Source: Rhodoblastus sp963804045
GTDB taxonomy: Bacteria; Pseudomonadota; Alphaproteobacteria; Rhizobiales; Beijerinckiaceae
Direction: 5' to 3'
DNA: 64,000 nucleotides
Assembly: GCA_963804045.1 (NCBI GenBank)
Contig: CAWDOR010000008.1
Location: 1 to 64,000 of the forward strand
Of the stretch, positions 25,776 through 38,035 are shown piece after piece. The first letter of the stretch is position 1; each line of letters starts with the position of its first letter. The notes under the pieces are model-generated. The model ran no database searches. It saw only the letters and a list, made by a program, of their open reading frames with translations, and had not been told where the DNA came from. The translations under genes and the position numbers were made by a program.

Positions 25776-26462
25776 TCAGCCGCCGGCCCCGGTCGCGGCA
25801 TTCAGCGCCGCCGCATGGCTTTCCCCGGAAAGCGGGACGAATTGGCCGCCGGTCTCGTCCAGGATCAGCAGCCGCGCCGATTCGATGTCGAAATAAGCCG
25901 CATGGAGCGTCAGGGCGCCCGCGCCTTCCAGCCGGGCGATTTCGGGATGGCCGCGCAGATTGTCCAGACTGTGAATCAGGGACGCCCGCGCCAGCCTCTC
26001 GGCATAATCCGCATCGGTCCCTTTGGGTTCCATCCGTTCCGCCGCCGGGGCGATGAGACCGATCCAGCCGGACAGCGCGCTCTCGCCCTTGTGGGCGCCG
26101 GCGGCGAAGGCGCGCACGCCGCCGCAGCGGGCGTGGCCGAGAATCACGATGCGCCGGACCTTGAGCGTCTCTATGGCGTATTCGACCGCCGCCCAGACCG
26201 AGACATGCGCCTGGTCGGGCGCATAGGCCGGCACGAGATTGGCGACATTGCGCAGGTCGAAAATCTCGCCGGGCGCGGCGGCGAAAATTTCCTCGGGCAT
26301 GACCCGCGAATCGCAGCAGCCGATCACCATGCTGTGGGGATGCTGGCCCTTGGCGGCCAATTCGCAGAATGTGTCGCGCTCGCGGCGAAAATCGCCGGTG
26401 AGAAAGGCTTCGTAGCCCTGTCGCAGGGGATCGGGGAAAACGCCTTGTCCGATATCGCTCAT
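25776..26462 (-). CDS. Beta-carbonic anhydrase
   Basis: It interconverts CO2 and bicarbonate in the cytoplasm, supplying carboxylases. The 228-residue protein carries the zinc site C49-x-D51-S-R53 (GCCDSR) and H110-xx-C113 (GHARCGG), placing it among plant-type beta enzymes. The ATG at 26462 follows GGAGGCGCGG; longer forms would run into the tRNA-Asp gene. It stands alone between tRNA-Asp and nuoA. Confidence 0.94.
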   Translation of the reverse strand: MSDIGQGVFPDPLRQGYEAFLTGDFRRERDTFCELAAKGQHPHSMVIGCCDSRVMPEEIFAAAPGEIFDLRNVANLVPAYAPDQAHVSVWAAVEYAIETLKVRRIVILGHARCGGVRAFAAGAHKGESALSGWIGLIAPAAERMEPKGTDADYAERLARASLIHSLDNLRGHPEIARLEGAGALTLHAAYFDIESARLLILDETGGQFVPLSGESHAAALNAATGAGG

Positions 26463-26532
26463 CCGCGCCTCCGCCGAAAGCGGACAGGCTAGGCGGCTTG
26501 CGTGAAGCCTGGACGACATTTTCTGGAGAAAA

Positions 26533-26609
<77 letters not shown>

Positions 26610-26731
26610 GCGTCGCCGTGCAAATCGTGAAAGACTTGCGTCGTGCGGAGGCCTGCGAATTAAGCGAAGGCGGGCTTCAAGTCAAGCGTCCCCACGGGAA
26701 AAATGACGATTTGGCGAAATCCTGTCGAAAG

Positions 26732-27406
26732 CTAAAAAACCCGGCTGGCCAGGTTCCAGCGCGCCATTTCCTCGGAAGTCACCAGATGCAGGGCGGAGGA
26801 GGAAATATGCTCGGCGGCGCGGATCACCTCGCGCGACACGCCCATGCGCGCCGTATAGGCCATCAGATGCGCCGCCATGGCGCCGTCGTCATAGCGGCGC
26901 ACGACGCGCGATTCGAGCCAGGAGCCCTGTTCCTGATTGGCGAACATGCGATGGATGCCGAGCGCGCTGCCGCGCGGAGCCACCCTTTTTCTGCCGCCCA
27001 TAAACGCGTAGACGCAGGCCGACAGGCAATTGGCGGAGAGGAAATGGCCCTCGCCGCCGGACGGGCGCGCCACCACAGTGGCGGCGCCGATTCGGCGAAA
27101 AATCTGCCCCAGCTCCATCGAGGCGACGACATAGCCGCCCTCGGAATGCAGGAAGACCACGGTGCGCAGATCGGCGTTCACCGCGTTTTCGCGCAGGAAT
27201 TGCAGAAATTCGCCCGGCGTCGAATTGACGATCTGACCCTCGGCGACAATGGCCTGCGGGCAGCGCCCGGCGCGGCAGGCGCCGGCGACCGACAGCGGCT
27301 CGAGGCGAAAGCTCATCGGCGCCGCCTGGACGGCGTCCGCCGCCAGCAGGGCCAGACCCAGACCGAAGCCCGCGCCGGCGGACTTGAAAAAATTGCGAAT
27401 CGACAT
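26732..27406 (-). CDS. ClpP-fold periplasmic protein (COG3904-like)
   Basis: A 224-residue protein with a signal peptide (residues 1-28, LALLAADAVQAA). The body follows the ClpP/crotonase-like plan of COG3904: a strand and oxyanion region VVFLHSEGGYVVASMELG, then SANCLSACVYAFMGG, where the Ser is in the place of the catalytic nucleophile, and LGIHRMFANQ with a His as in ClpP. Exported members are of unknown function, and proteolysis is not proven. It lies between tRNA-Asp and tRNA-Val. Confidence 0.82.
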   Translation of the reverse strand: MSIRNFFKSAGAGFGLGLALLAADAVQAAPMSFRLEPLSVAGACRAGRCPQAIVAEGQIVNSTPGEFLQFLRENAVNADLRTVVFLHSEGGYVVASMELGQIFRRIGAATVVARPSGGEGHFLSANCLSACVYAFMGGRKRVAPRGSALGIHRMFANQEQGSWLESRVVRRYDDGAMAAHLMAYTARMGVSREVIRAAEHISSSALHLVTSEEMARWNLASRVF

Positions 27407-27488
27407 GGCTGGAGCGACGGCCTCCGGGTTGCCCGATGTGCGAATGTCTCACACCAAATATGAATGATCCATTGGAATTTGCGGGATC

Positions 27489-27564
27489 TGGTGGGCGGTG
27501 ACGGGCTCGAACCGCCGACCCTCTCGGTGTAAACGAGATGCTCTACCAACTGAGCTAACCGCCC
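27489..27564 (-). tRNA. tRNA-Val (TAC)
   Basis: The minus strand gives acceptor GGGCGGT with ACCGCCC, D-arm GCTCAGTTGGTAGAGC, anticodon stem TCTCG/CGAGA around TTTACAC (anticodon TAC), a standard T-arm and an encoded CCA. Length is 76 nt. Confidence 0.95.
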
Positions 27565-27656
27565 GGTTTTGCCGCGAGGCGCCGGCGCCCGCGAAACCTT
27601 GCCCTAGCTCATAAGCCGCGCCGCGCGCGCTGACAAGATTGGACGCGAGAAAAGCA

Positions 27657-27687
27657 AAAGCCCGGCGAATCGCATCCGCCGGGCTTT
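27657..27687 (-). terminator. Rho-independent terminator after hup
   Basis: The stem AAAGCCCGGCG with CGCCGGGCTTT and its T-rich exit on the minus strand lie 55 nt after the HU stop. Confidence 0.85.
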
Positions 27688-27741
27688 CGTCTCATCGCGT
27701 CAGACGCGATTCAATCCATGCGTTTCAACGCCGTCCTGAAC

Positions 27742-28021
27742 TTATTTGTTCACTTCGCTCTTCAGCTGCGCGCCGGGCTTGAAGCGGACGCTCTTGGACG
27801 CGGGAATCTCTGATCTCTTCGCCGGTGGCGGGGTTGCGGCCCTTGCCGGCGGCGCGAGCCTTGACCGAGAAGGTGCCGAAGCCGACGAGGCGGACTTCTT
27901 CACCCTTGGCCAGAGCCGCGGAAATGGCGTCGATCACCGCGTCGAGCGCGGCGCCGGCGGCGGCCTTGGAGGATTCGGTGGCTTCCGCAACAGCGTCGAT
28001 CAGTTCGGCTTTGTTGGTCAT
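27742..28021 (-). CDS. hup: DNA-binding protein HU, 3' end frameshifted
   Basis: HU is a small dimeric nucleoid protein that bends DNA. The first 70 residues are typical (MTNKAELIDAVAEA, VRLVGFGTFSVKARAAGKGRNPATGEEI). Around 27806-27812 the frame then slips: as written the protein ends in an unrelated Arg-rich tail with a stop at 27725, while the next frame continues as IPASKSVRFKPGAQLKSEVNK with a stop at 27742. Removing one base near 27811 restores a normal protein of about 92 residues, so a sequence error is likely. It lies downstream of lon in the usual order. Confidence 0.88.
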
Positions 28022-28360
28022 GTGAAACTCCTGTCGTTTCGGCGCGCTTCAATCGCGTCCTGATTTTCGTCCGGGCCGCCGCGTTTCCGGCAAACCGCGC
28101 CCGGATGGCAAGAACAATCGACCGCTATATACAAGCCTGCGCATCCAAGCCGAAGCCGGTCTGGCGCTCAGCTCGAATCGTGGCTGGTCGATGGGCCTAC
28201 TCTTTCCGCGAATCCGCGACAAAGCAAGGGACTCCGCGCGCGAACCGCGAAAAAAAACCAGGAAAACCGTGCTTTTGCGGCGCAGCATCGGCCAAACGCA
28301 TGAAAACGGGCCGGAGCGCAGCCGCTCCGGCCCTTTTTTCAGCGATTTGGACCTGTTTTA
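28022..28360. other. lon-hup intergenic region
   Basis: This 339-nt gap must contain the hup promoter and holds a strong hairpin at 28308-28339. I see no gene in it. Confidence 0.5.
28308..28339. terminator. Terminator hairpin downstream of lon
   Basis: A perfect 11-bp stem (GGGCCGGAGCG and CGCTCCGGCCC) with a 4-nt loop. The T-run is on the plus-strand side (six T); on the minus strand the exit is GTTTTC. It most likely ends lon transcription, 22 nt after the stop. Confidence 0.75.
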
Positions 28361-30787
<2,427 letters not shown>

Positions 30788-31064
30788 GTTGTTTTCCTGT
30801 CTGTCCTGGCGGGACCGCGCCTTCTTTCAAAGCAAGGACCGGACCGCCCACGAGACGCAGCTTGCGGCCTGTCGCCAGCGCCGTCGGCTCCGCCCCATGC
30901 GCCGCGCGATCCATCCTGGCCTTGCGCGGCATTGGGTTGTTTCAAGGAAAATGGGGCGTCTCCGCCCCATATTCAAGCATGTTTGGATGATTTCCCACCG
31001 AAGCTTTCACACCGCAAGCCCGCGCCGCTTTTCAGCGCGGGGTCGGGCCTCCGGCGCCCGAAGC

Positions 31065-32331
<1,267 letters not shown>

Positions 32332-32502
32332 TTAAATCTCCTTGACGGCCGATTTTGTTACGACCGGCCGTTTGCCGGGACGCGGCGGCCAGCCGCCGCG
32401 TCCAATTCCCGCCGCCGGTTCGGCGTTCCACACGCCCAGGGGCGCTCCGGGATCATTCGCATTCTCGACTCAATTTAAGCCGAATGACGCCAATGACAAG
32501 CT

Positions 32503-32550
32503 TTGCCGCAGATGCGGCAATTCCGGGCCTCCGGATTTCCCCGGAAGCCC
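32503..32550 (-). terminator. Paired hairpins between clpP and clpX
   Basis: Two adjoining stems: TTGCCGC/GCGGCAA (32503-32520, perfect) and GGGCCTCCGG/CCGGAAGCCC (32525-32550, one G-U pair). They follow the clpP stop on the minus strand. Neither has a good T-run, so they may attenuate read-through or protect the clpP mRNA end. Confidence 0.4.
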
Positions 32551-32558
32551 GAAACTCC

Positions 32559-33194
32559 TTACTTCTTTTCTTCGGCGGCCTCTTCGGGGCGCTTGCTCAG
32601 CACCTGGTCGATCAGGCCGAAATCCTTGGCTTCCTCGGCGGACATGAAATGATCGCGGTCGAGGGTCTTCTCGATCGTCTCGTAATCCTGGCCGGTGTGC
32701 TTCACGTAGACATCGTTGAGGCGCTTCTTGACCTTCATGATGTCTTCGGCGTGGCGGAGAATGTCGGAGGCCTGGCCCTGGAAGCCGCCGGAGGGCTGAT
32801 GCACCATGATTCGGGCGTTGGGCAGGGCGAAGCGCATGCCGGCCTCGCCGCCGCACAGCAGCAGCGAGCCCATCGACGCCGCCTGTCCGACGCAAAGCGT
32901 GGACACCTTGGGCTTGATGAACTGCATGGTGTCGTAGATCGCCATGCCCGCCGTCACCACGCCGCCGGGCGAGTTGATGTACATGGAGATTTCCTTCTTG
33001 GGATTCTCCGCTTCGAGAAACAGCAATTGCGCGATGATCACCGAGGCCATGCCATCCTCGACCGGGCCGGTGAGGAAAACGATGCGTTCGCGCAGCAGGC
33101 GGGAATAAATATCAAAGCCACGCTCGCCGCGCGGCGTGTTCTCGATGACCTGCGGGATGAGATATTGGCTATAGGTTTCAATCGGATCGCGCAT
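32559..33194 (-). CDS. clpP: ATP-dependent Clp protease proteolytic subunit
   Basis: The 211-residue serine peptidase that forms the tetradecameric barrel with ClpX or ClpA. The catalytic Ser is S107 in GQAASMGS and the His is H132 in RIMVHQPSGG; the Asp lies in the later DRDHFMSAEEAKDFGLID segment. The oxyanion strand INSPGGVVTAGMAIYD is also present. It is a single copy upstream of clpX. Confidence 0.97.
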   Translation of the reverse strand: MRDPIETYSQYLIPQVIENTPRGERGFDIYSRLLRERIVFLTGPVEDGMASVIIAQLLFLEAENPKKEISMYINSPGGVVTAGMAIYDTMQFIKPKVSTLCVGQAASMGSLLLCGGEAGMRFALPNARIMVHQPSGGFQGQASDILRHAEDIMKVKKRLNDVYVKHTGQDYETIEKTLDRDHFMSAEEAKDFGLIDQVLSKRPEEAAEEKK

Positions 33195-33609
33195 GGATCA
33201 TCCTTTTGTCCGTCACGCCGGGCCTGTGATCCCGCCGCATTCCCTTTTCCGCGCCGGCTGGCGCGGTCCATTAACCAACATAATGCGCTTTCGCCCCGAG
33301 GCAATGGTCGCGCCCTCTGGCGACAATGCAAATTCGGGGCCGGCTCTGGCTCCTCGCCGCGAATCGAATCGCGACGCAACCGGCGCATCCGGGCAAACTA
33401 ACGCGCCGGAGTTGAAAAAAGCCTAAATTTCCGCCGCTTTGCCAGATGTTTCAGATGACTGAACGTCAAGCCAAAAGGAAACGCGTCCGCGCGCTGACGT
33501 GGTTTGAAATCGCACGTTCCTGTTTTTACGCAGGCGCTGGAGCGACAAAAAGCCCCGGACTCGGGCCGACCGAGTCCGGGGCGATGGTTTTGGCGGAAGG
33601 ACTGAAAAA
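33195..33609. other. tig-clpP intergenic region
   Basis: This 415-nt gap has the tig terminator at 33546-33582 and must hold the clpP promoter. I see no gene and no clear heat-shock promoter. Confidence 0.5.
33546..33582 (-). terminator. Rho-independent terminator after tig
   Basis: A perfect 12-bp stem (CCCCGGACTCGG and CCGAGTCCGGGG) leads on the minus strand into CTTTTTG, 28 nt after the tig stop. Confidence 0.9.
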
Positions 33610-34962
33610 TCAGGCCTTGTCGTCCTCGAGCGGCTTGAACAGCTCTTCCTTGGCGACGGTCTTGTCGGTGACCTTGGCCTGGGAGACGATGTGGTCGATG
33701 ACCTTGTCCTCGAAGATCGGGGCGCGAATCTGGGCCAGCGCCTGGGGATTCTTCTGATAATAGTCCCACAGCAGCTTTTCCTGGCCGGGGAACTGGCGGG
33801 CCTGTTCGACAATGCCGCGCGTCACTTCGTCGTCGGCGACCTTGACGCCGGCCTTTTCGCCGACTTCGGCGACGACAAGGCCAAGGCGCACGCGGCGCTC
33901 GGCGATGCGGCGGTAATCGGCGCGCTGCGCCTCTTCCGTCGTGCCTTCGTCCTCAAAAGACTTGCCGGTGGCGCGCTGTTCGGCCTGGACCTGATTCCAG
34001 ATGCCCTGGAATTCCTGCTCGACCAGATCTTCCGGCAGGTCGAAGGCGAATCGCTTGTCGAGCGCGTCGAGCAAGGCGCGCTTCAGCTTGTCGCGCGAGG
34101 CCTTGTCGAAATCGCCCTTGATGCGGTCCTTGACGGCTTCGCGCAGCTTGCCGGCGTCCTCGAAGCCGAAACCCTTGGCGAATTCGTCGTCCACGGCCTG
34201 TTCGCCCGGGGCGGCGACCGATTTCACGGTGACGTCGAACACGGCTTCCTTGCCCGCGAGATGGGCGGCCTGATATTCGGCGGGGAAGGTGACGGTGACC
34301 TTGCGCTGTTCGCCGGTCTTGGCGCCGATCAACTGGTCCTCGAAGCCGGGGATGAAGGAATCGGAGCCGAGCACCAGATCGGTCCCCTCGGCCGAGCCGC
34401 CTTCAAAAGCCTCGTCGCCGATCTTGCCGACGAAATCTATGGTCAGCTTGTCGCCCTTTTCGGCGGCGGCGCCCTCTTCGCGCGCGTTATAGGCGCGGTT
34501 GCGGTCGACGAGGCGCTTGATGCTCTCCTCGACTTCGTCTTCCGGAACTTCGGCGACCAGGCGCTCGATCTCGAGGTCTTCGAAGGAGCCGACCTCGAAA
34601 GTCGGCAGGATCTCGAAGGCGATGGAGAATTTCAGGTCGCCTTCGGCTTCCAGCACCTTTTCCATCTCTTCGCGGTCTTCGGGGAAGTTCAGCTTGGGCT
34701 GGCCGGCGAGGCGCAGCTTGTTGTCCTCGAGAATCTTGGCCTGGGCGTCATTGACCGCTTCCTGGACGACGTCGCCCATGATCGACTTGCCATAGACGCG
34801 CTTGAGATGGCTGGTCGGGACCTTGCCCGGACGGAAGCCGTTGATGCGCACCTTGTCCTTGAGGCCGGCGATCTGGCTGTTGAGCTTCTCCGCCAGCTCT
34901 CCCGCCGGGAGCACCACCTGATATTCGCGCTTCAGCCCCTGCGAGAGCGTTTCCGTAGCCTG
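33610..34962 (-). CDS. tig: Trigger factor
   Basis: A ribosome-bound chaperone and peptidyl-prolyl isomerase. The 450-residue protein begins with the ribosome-binding domain, whose signature GFRPGKVPTSHLKRVYG lies near residue 44. The FKBP-type domain (KGDKLTIDFVGKIGDEAFEGG) is near 155, and a long helical substrate-binding domain follows. The ATG at 34962 has GAGAAGG 9 nt upstream; the longer frame would use a TTG. It lies upstream of clpP, as in many bacteria. Confidence 0.96.
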   Translation of the reverse strand, partial: QATETLSQGLKREYQVVLPAGELAEKLNSQIAGLKDKVRINGFRPGKVPTSHLKRVYGKSIMGDVVQEAVNDAQAKILEDNKLRLAGQPKLNFPEDREEMEKVLEAEGDLKFSIAFEILPTFEVGSFEDLEIERLVAEVPEDEVEESIKRLVDRNRAYNAREEGAAAEKGDKLTIDFVGKIGDEAFEGGSAEGTDLVLGSDSFIPGFEDQLIGAKTGEQRKVTVTFPAEYQAAHLAGKEAVFDVTVKSVAAPGEQAVDDEFAKGFGFEDAGKLREAVKDRIKGDFDKASRDKLKRALLDALDKRFAFDLPEDLVEQEFQGIWNQVQAEQRATGKSFEDEGTTEEAQRADYRRIAERRVRLGLVVAEVGEKAGVKVADDEVTRGIVEQARQFPGQEKLLWDYYQKNPQALAQIRAPIFEDKVIDHIVSQAKVTDKTVAKEELFKPLEDDKA

Positions 34963-35083
34963 CATCTGTCCAAACCTTCTCAAATTTTTCCGCCGCGCGT
35001 CTTCCGGGCGGTCGAAACCTTGCGACTCGGGTTTTTAAAACCCATTTTTCGAATTCCTGAACCCATTTTTGAGTTCTTGGCGC

Positions 35084-35168
35084 TGGTGCGGGCGGAGGGA
35101 CTCGAACCCCCACGATTTTCACCACCGGAACCTAAATCCGGCGCGTCTACCAGTTCCGCCACGCCCGC
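35084..35168 (-). tRNA. tRNA-Leu (TAG)
   Basis: The minus strand gives acceptor GCGGGCG with CGCCCGC, a long variable arm (GTGGTGAAAATCGT) typical of class II tRNAs, anticodon loop with TAG, a T-arm GGGGGTTCGAGTCCCTC and an encoded CCA; 85 nt. Confidence 0.95.
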
Positions 35169-35368
35169 GCGCTGTGTAAGGGGCGCTCTATAGCAATGCG
35201 CGTCGGGAAACGCAGCAAAAAAATGGGGCGGATGCGCTTTTCCGCCTCCCGCGGGCTCAGGGCGCTCGGCGTTGGATATGACGACAAGGCGGAATTAAGG
35301 GTTTTGGCGCAAAATGAATCGCACAAAGGATACGACCAAAACCTTCCTCCAGTGAATTTCCGCAGCGC

Positions 35369-36052
35369 ATGGCGTCACTCGCTCCGTCACAAGCTCCGAA
35401 GAGCCGGTCGCCCGAGGTTGAGGCCCTTTCGGCCTTCGACCGCCCGTTCGACGTCGTCGGCGCCAGCGCCGCGACGGTCTTTTTCGGCCTGGCTCTCCTG
35501 ACGATGGCGACGCTCGAGGAGGTCTCGCCCGCGCCGCTCTGGCTTGGTCTGCGCGGCCTGGCGATCCTCGCGTCGCCGCCGGCGGCGATTTGCGCCATCC
35601 TGCTCGCGCGGCTCCTCGGGAGGCCCCTTGGCGATATTGGCTGGAGCTGGGGCGGCCGCCTGTCTTTCCTGGCTCTGATGTTGTTGTGCTGCATGCCCGC
35701 CATGATCGAGATCAACGCCCGCTGCGACCACGGCCCGTCGCGAAACGTGAGCTTCACCATTCTGGCCAAGCGCGAAGTTACCGATCCCATCGCCTATCAG
35801 GCCGAGATCGAAATCGAGACGGCGCCGACCTGGCCCAGGGCCGATGTCGGCGATATCAGGGGTTCCGACCCAATCCAGCTCAGCTATGCCGATTATCTCC
35901 GGGTCGTCCCCGGAAAAACCCGGATCGCCATCGAATTGCACGCGGGCGCGTTCGGCCTGCCCTGGTTCAACCGCAGGACGTATACTCTGACGTCGGGTGT
36001 GGATCCGGCCGGCTCCGCCGCCTTGCCGCGGATTGACGGCGCGCGAAATTGA
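35369..36052 (+). CDS. Hypothetical membrane protein
   Basis: A 227-residue protein with three likely membrane segments (about 28-48, 58-82 and 96-113), followed by a soluble domain of about 110 residues with beta-strand character (VSFTILAKREVTD, AYQAEIEIETAPTWP). I do not recognise the family. No good ribosome site precedes the ATG, so the start is uncertain. It is convergent with the CDGSH gene and not part of an operon. Confidence 0.65.
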   Translation: MASLAPSQAPKSRSPEVEALSAFDRPFDVVGASAATVFFGLALLTMATLEEVSPAPLWLGLRGLAILASPPAAICAILLARLLGRPLGDIGWSWGGRLSFLALMLLCCMPAMIEINARCDHGPSRNVSFTILAKREVTDPIAYQAEIEIETAPTWPRADVGDIRGSDPIQLSYADYLRVVPGKTRIAIELHAGAFGLPWFNRRTYTLTSGVDPAGSAALPRIDGARN

Positions 36053-36077
36053 ACCCGCGCCGCGATGTCGCGTCCCG

Positions 36078-36317
36078 TCACAGCTTGCTGTGCGACCCGT
36101 CGCAAAGCGCGCCCTTGCCGGAATGTTTGCAGCCGCAGAAATAGGCGGTTCCGGATTTTTCCGCCGTATAGGCGGTCGGCGCGAAGGTCGAGTCCTTATG
36201 CGAGCCGTCGCAGAAGGGCTGTTGGGCCGACAGGCCGCAGGCGCACCAATAGTAGGTTTTTCCCGCCTCGACTTCGACGGGGTAGGGCGCTTTCTGCGCG
36301 ATCCTGGCTTCTGACAT
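36078..36317 (-). CDS. Double-CDGSH iron-sulfur protein
   Basis: A 79-residue protein with two CDGSH motifs that each bind a [2Fe-2S] cluster by three Cys and one His: C25, C27, C36, H40 (CACGLSAQQPFCDGSH) and C61, C63, C72, H76 (CGCKHSGKGALCDGSH). Such MitoNEET-like tandem proteins are soluble electron or cluster carriers in bacteria. The ATG at 36317 follows CAGGAGGAAACC. The NAD(P)HX repair gene ends 32 nt upstream on the same strand, so the two may be co-transcribed. Confidence 0.9.
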   Translation of the reverse strand: MSEARIAQKAPYPVEVEAGKTYYWCACGLSAQQPFCDGSHKDSTFAPTAYTAEKSGTAYFCGCKHSGKGALCDGSHSKL

Positions 36318-36349
36318 CGGTTTCCTCCTGGTTTTGCTCTGTTGGAGCC

Positions 36350-37945
36350 TTATAGGGCGGCCAGCGCCGCCAGAACCTTTGGCAAAAGTTCCGGCAAATC
36401 CTCGGCGATCAGGCCGACGCCAAAAACATTGGCGGCCTCGCCATGCAGCCAGACGGCGCAGCAGGCCGCCTCGAAAGCCGGCATGTTCTGCGCTAAAAGC
36501 CCGCCAATCAGCCCGGCCAGCACGTCGCCGGAGCCGGCTGTGGCCAGCGTCGGCGGCGCATTGGCGGCTATGGCGGCGCGCCCGTCGGGCGCCGCGACCA
36601 CCGTATCTGGCCCCTTGAGCACGATCACGGCGCCGGTCGCGGTCGCGGCGGCGCGGGCGCGATCGATTTTGATTGTTGGAACAGATGATTGCTCGCATGT
36701 ATCGCCGGCAGAGGATGATCTGGGCGCCTCATCCTCATTCAACACTTCAAGAAAAGTAGTGTTATGATTGAAAAGACGTAAAAATTCGCCTTCATGTGGC
36801 GTCAGAACCACGTGCGCCGCGCTGGCCTGGATCGCGATCGCCAGATTAGCGGACTCCCCTGAAAATGCGGTTAAGGCGTCGGCGTCGAGCACCAGGCCCA
36901 GCGGGCGCTCGGGCGTGGCGGCGGCGAGCAGGCTTTCGGCTATGTCCCGGGTTTTCGCTCCCGTCCCGAAAGCCGGGCCGAAAACGCAGGCGTTGAAACG
37001 GCGGTCGCTCAAAATTTCGCGCCAGTCGCCGGCGCTGTCGGCGGCGCGCAGCATGATGGCGGTGAGCTGGGCGGCGTTGACCGCCAGAGCCTCAGGGGGG
37101 CTGACCATGGTTACGAGACCGGCGCCGACGCGCAAGCCGGCGCGGGCGGCGAGCCGCGCCGCGCCGGTGCGGCAAGCCGGCCCCGAGGCGACCAGCAGAT
37201 GGCCCCGCCCATATTTATGCCCGTCAATGCGCAAGGCCGGTTTCTGCGCCCGCCACAGGGCGGGGGCGTTCAAGAAAGTCTTGGGGGCGATCTCGGCCAG
37301 CACGTCTGGTTCAATGCCGATCTGGGTCAGATGCAGCGCGCCGCAGGCCAGCCGCCCAGGCAGCAGCAAGTGACCGGGTTTCAGGCGGAAAAAGGTCACT
37401 GTGGCCGTCGCCTGGATACAGCCGGAACCAATGGACCCCGTGGCGCCGTCGAGGCCGGAGGGCACATCCACGGCCAAGACCGGTTTCGCCGCCGCATTGA
37501 TCCGCTCGACCGTGGCCAAAGCCCGTCCATCGAGCGGACGCGACAGGCCCGCGCCGAACAAAGCGTCGATGACCAGATCGGCCTTTGTCGGGTCCACTTC
37601 CTCCACCGCGACGGTTTCGCCCGGCCAGTCGGCAAAAGCCTGTCTGGCGTCGCCGCGCAAAAAGCGGGGATCGCCGAGCGCGCCGAGTTCGACGGCGAAA
37701 CCCATGTCGCGCAGGAGGCGCGCGGCTACGTAACCATCTCCGCCATTATTGCCGGGCCCGCAGAACACCGCGACTTTTTGCCCGCCCTGGGCGCGCAAAA
37801 ACTCGGCGGCGACAGCGGCGACATTTTTTCCCGCCTTGAGCATCAGCGCATAGCCGGGAACGCCCGCCGCAATGGTCGCGGCGTCGGCGCGCCCCATTTC
37901 CTCGGGAGTCAAAAGTTCGATGGGGAGATCGTCGAGCGCGGCCAT
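36350..37945 (-). CDS. nnr: Bifunctional NAD(P)H-hydrate epimerase / ADP-dependent dehydratase
   Basis: It repairs damaged NAD(P)H hydrates. The 531-residue protein joins an N-terminal YjeF epimerase domain (LLTPEEMGRADA, FCGPGNNGGDGYVAARLL) to a C-terminal ribokinase-like dehydratase (VASGPACRTGAARLAARAGLRVGAG, VLTPHEGEF, LATAGSGDVLAGLIGGLLAQ). The start at 37945 fits the family; a longer start at 37993 is possible and neither has a strong ribosome site. An AT-richer in-frame stretch (36668-36775, residues about 391-426) interrupts the dehydratase domain after GEFLRLF. Confidence 0.92.
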   Translation of the reverse strand: MAALDDLPIELLTPEEMGRADAATIAAGVPGYALMLKAGKNVAAVAAEFLRAQGGQKVAVFCGPGNNGGDGYVAARLLRDMGFAVELGALGDPRFLRGDARQAFADWPGETVAVEEVDPTKADLVIDALFGAGLSRPLDGRALATVERINAAAKPVLAVDVPSGLDGATGSIGSGCIQATATVTFFRLKPGHLLLPGRLACGALHLTQIGIEPDVLAEIAPKTFLNAPALWRAQKPALRIDGHKYGRGHLLVASGPACRTGAARLAARAGLRVGAGLVTMVSPPEALAVNAAQLTAIMLRAADSAGDWREILSDRRFNACVFGPAFGTGAKTRDIAESLLAAATPERPLGLVLDADALTAFSGESANLAIAIQASAAHVVLTPHEGEFLRLFNHNTTFLEVLNEDEAPRSSSAGDTCEQSSVPTIKIDRARAAATATGAVIVLKGPDTVVAAPDGRAAIAANAPPTLATAGSGDVLAGLIGGLLAQNMPAFEAACCAVWLHGEAANVFGVGLIAEDLPELLPKVLAALAAL

Positions 37946-38035
37946 GGCCGGAGTTTGAGCCGGCCCCGACCGAATTGCAATTGCGCCAAACACGCTTTTC
38001 CCCTAGGAGGCTGGCAATTCGATGGAGACCGAGCC

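Noticed and set aside
27725..28021. A natural HU variant with an Arg-rich tail
   Set aside because: The conserved HU C-terminus is present in the next frame right after the break, so a one-base error explains it better.
30788..31064. Heat-shock (sigma-32) promoter before lon
   Set aside because: A CTTG-like element is present but no matching -10 at the right spacing.
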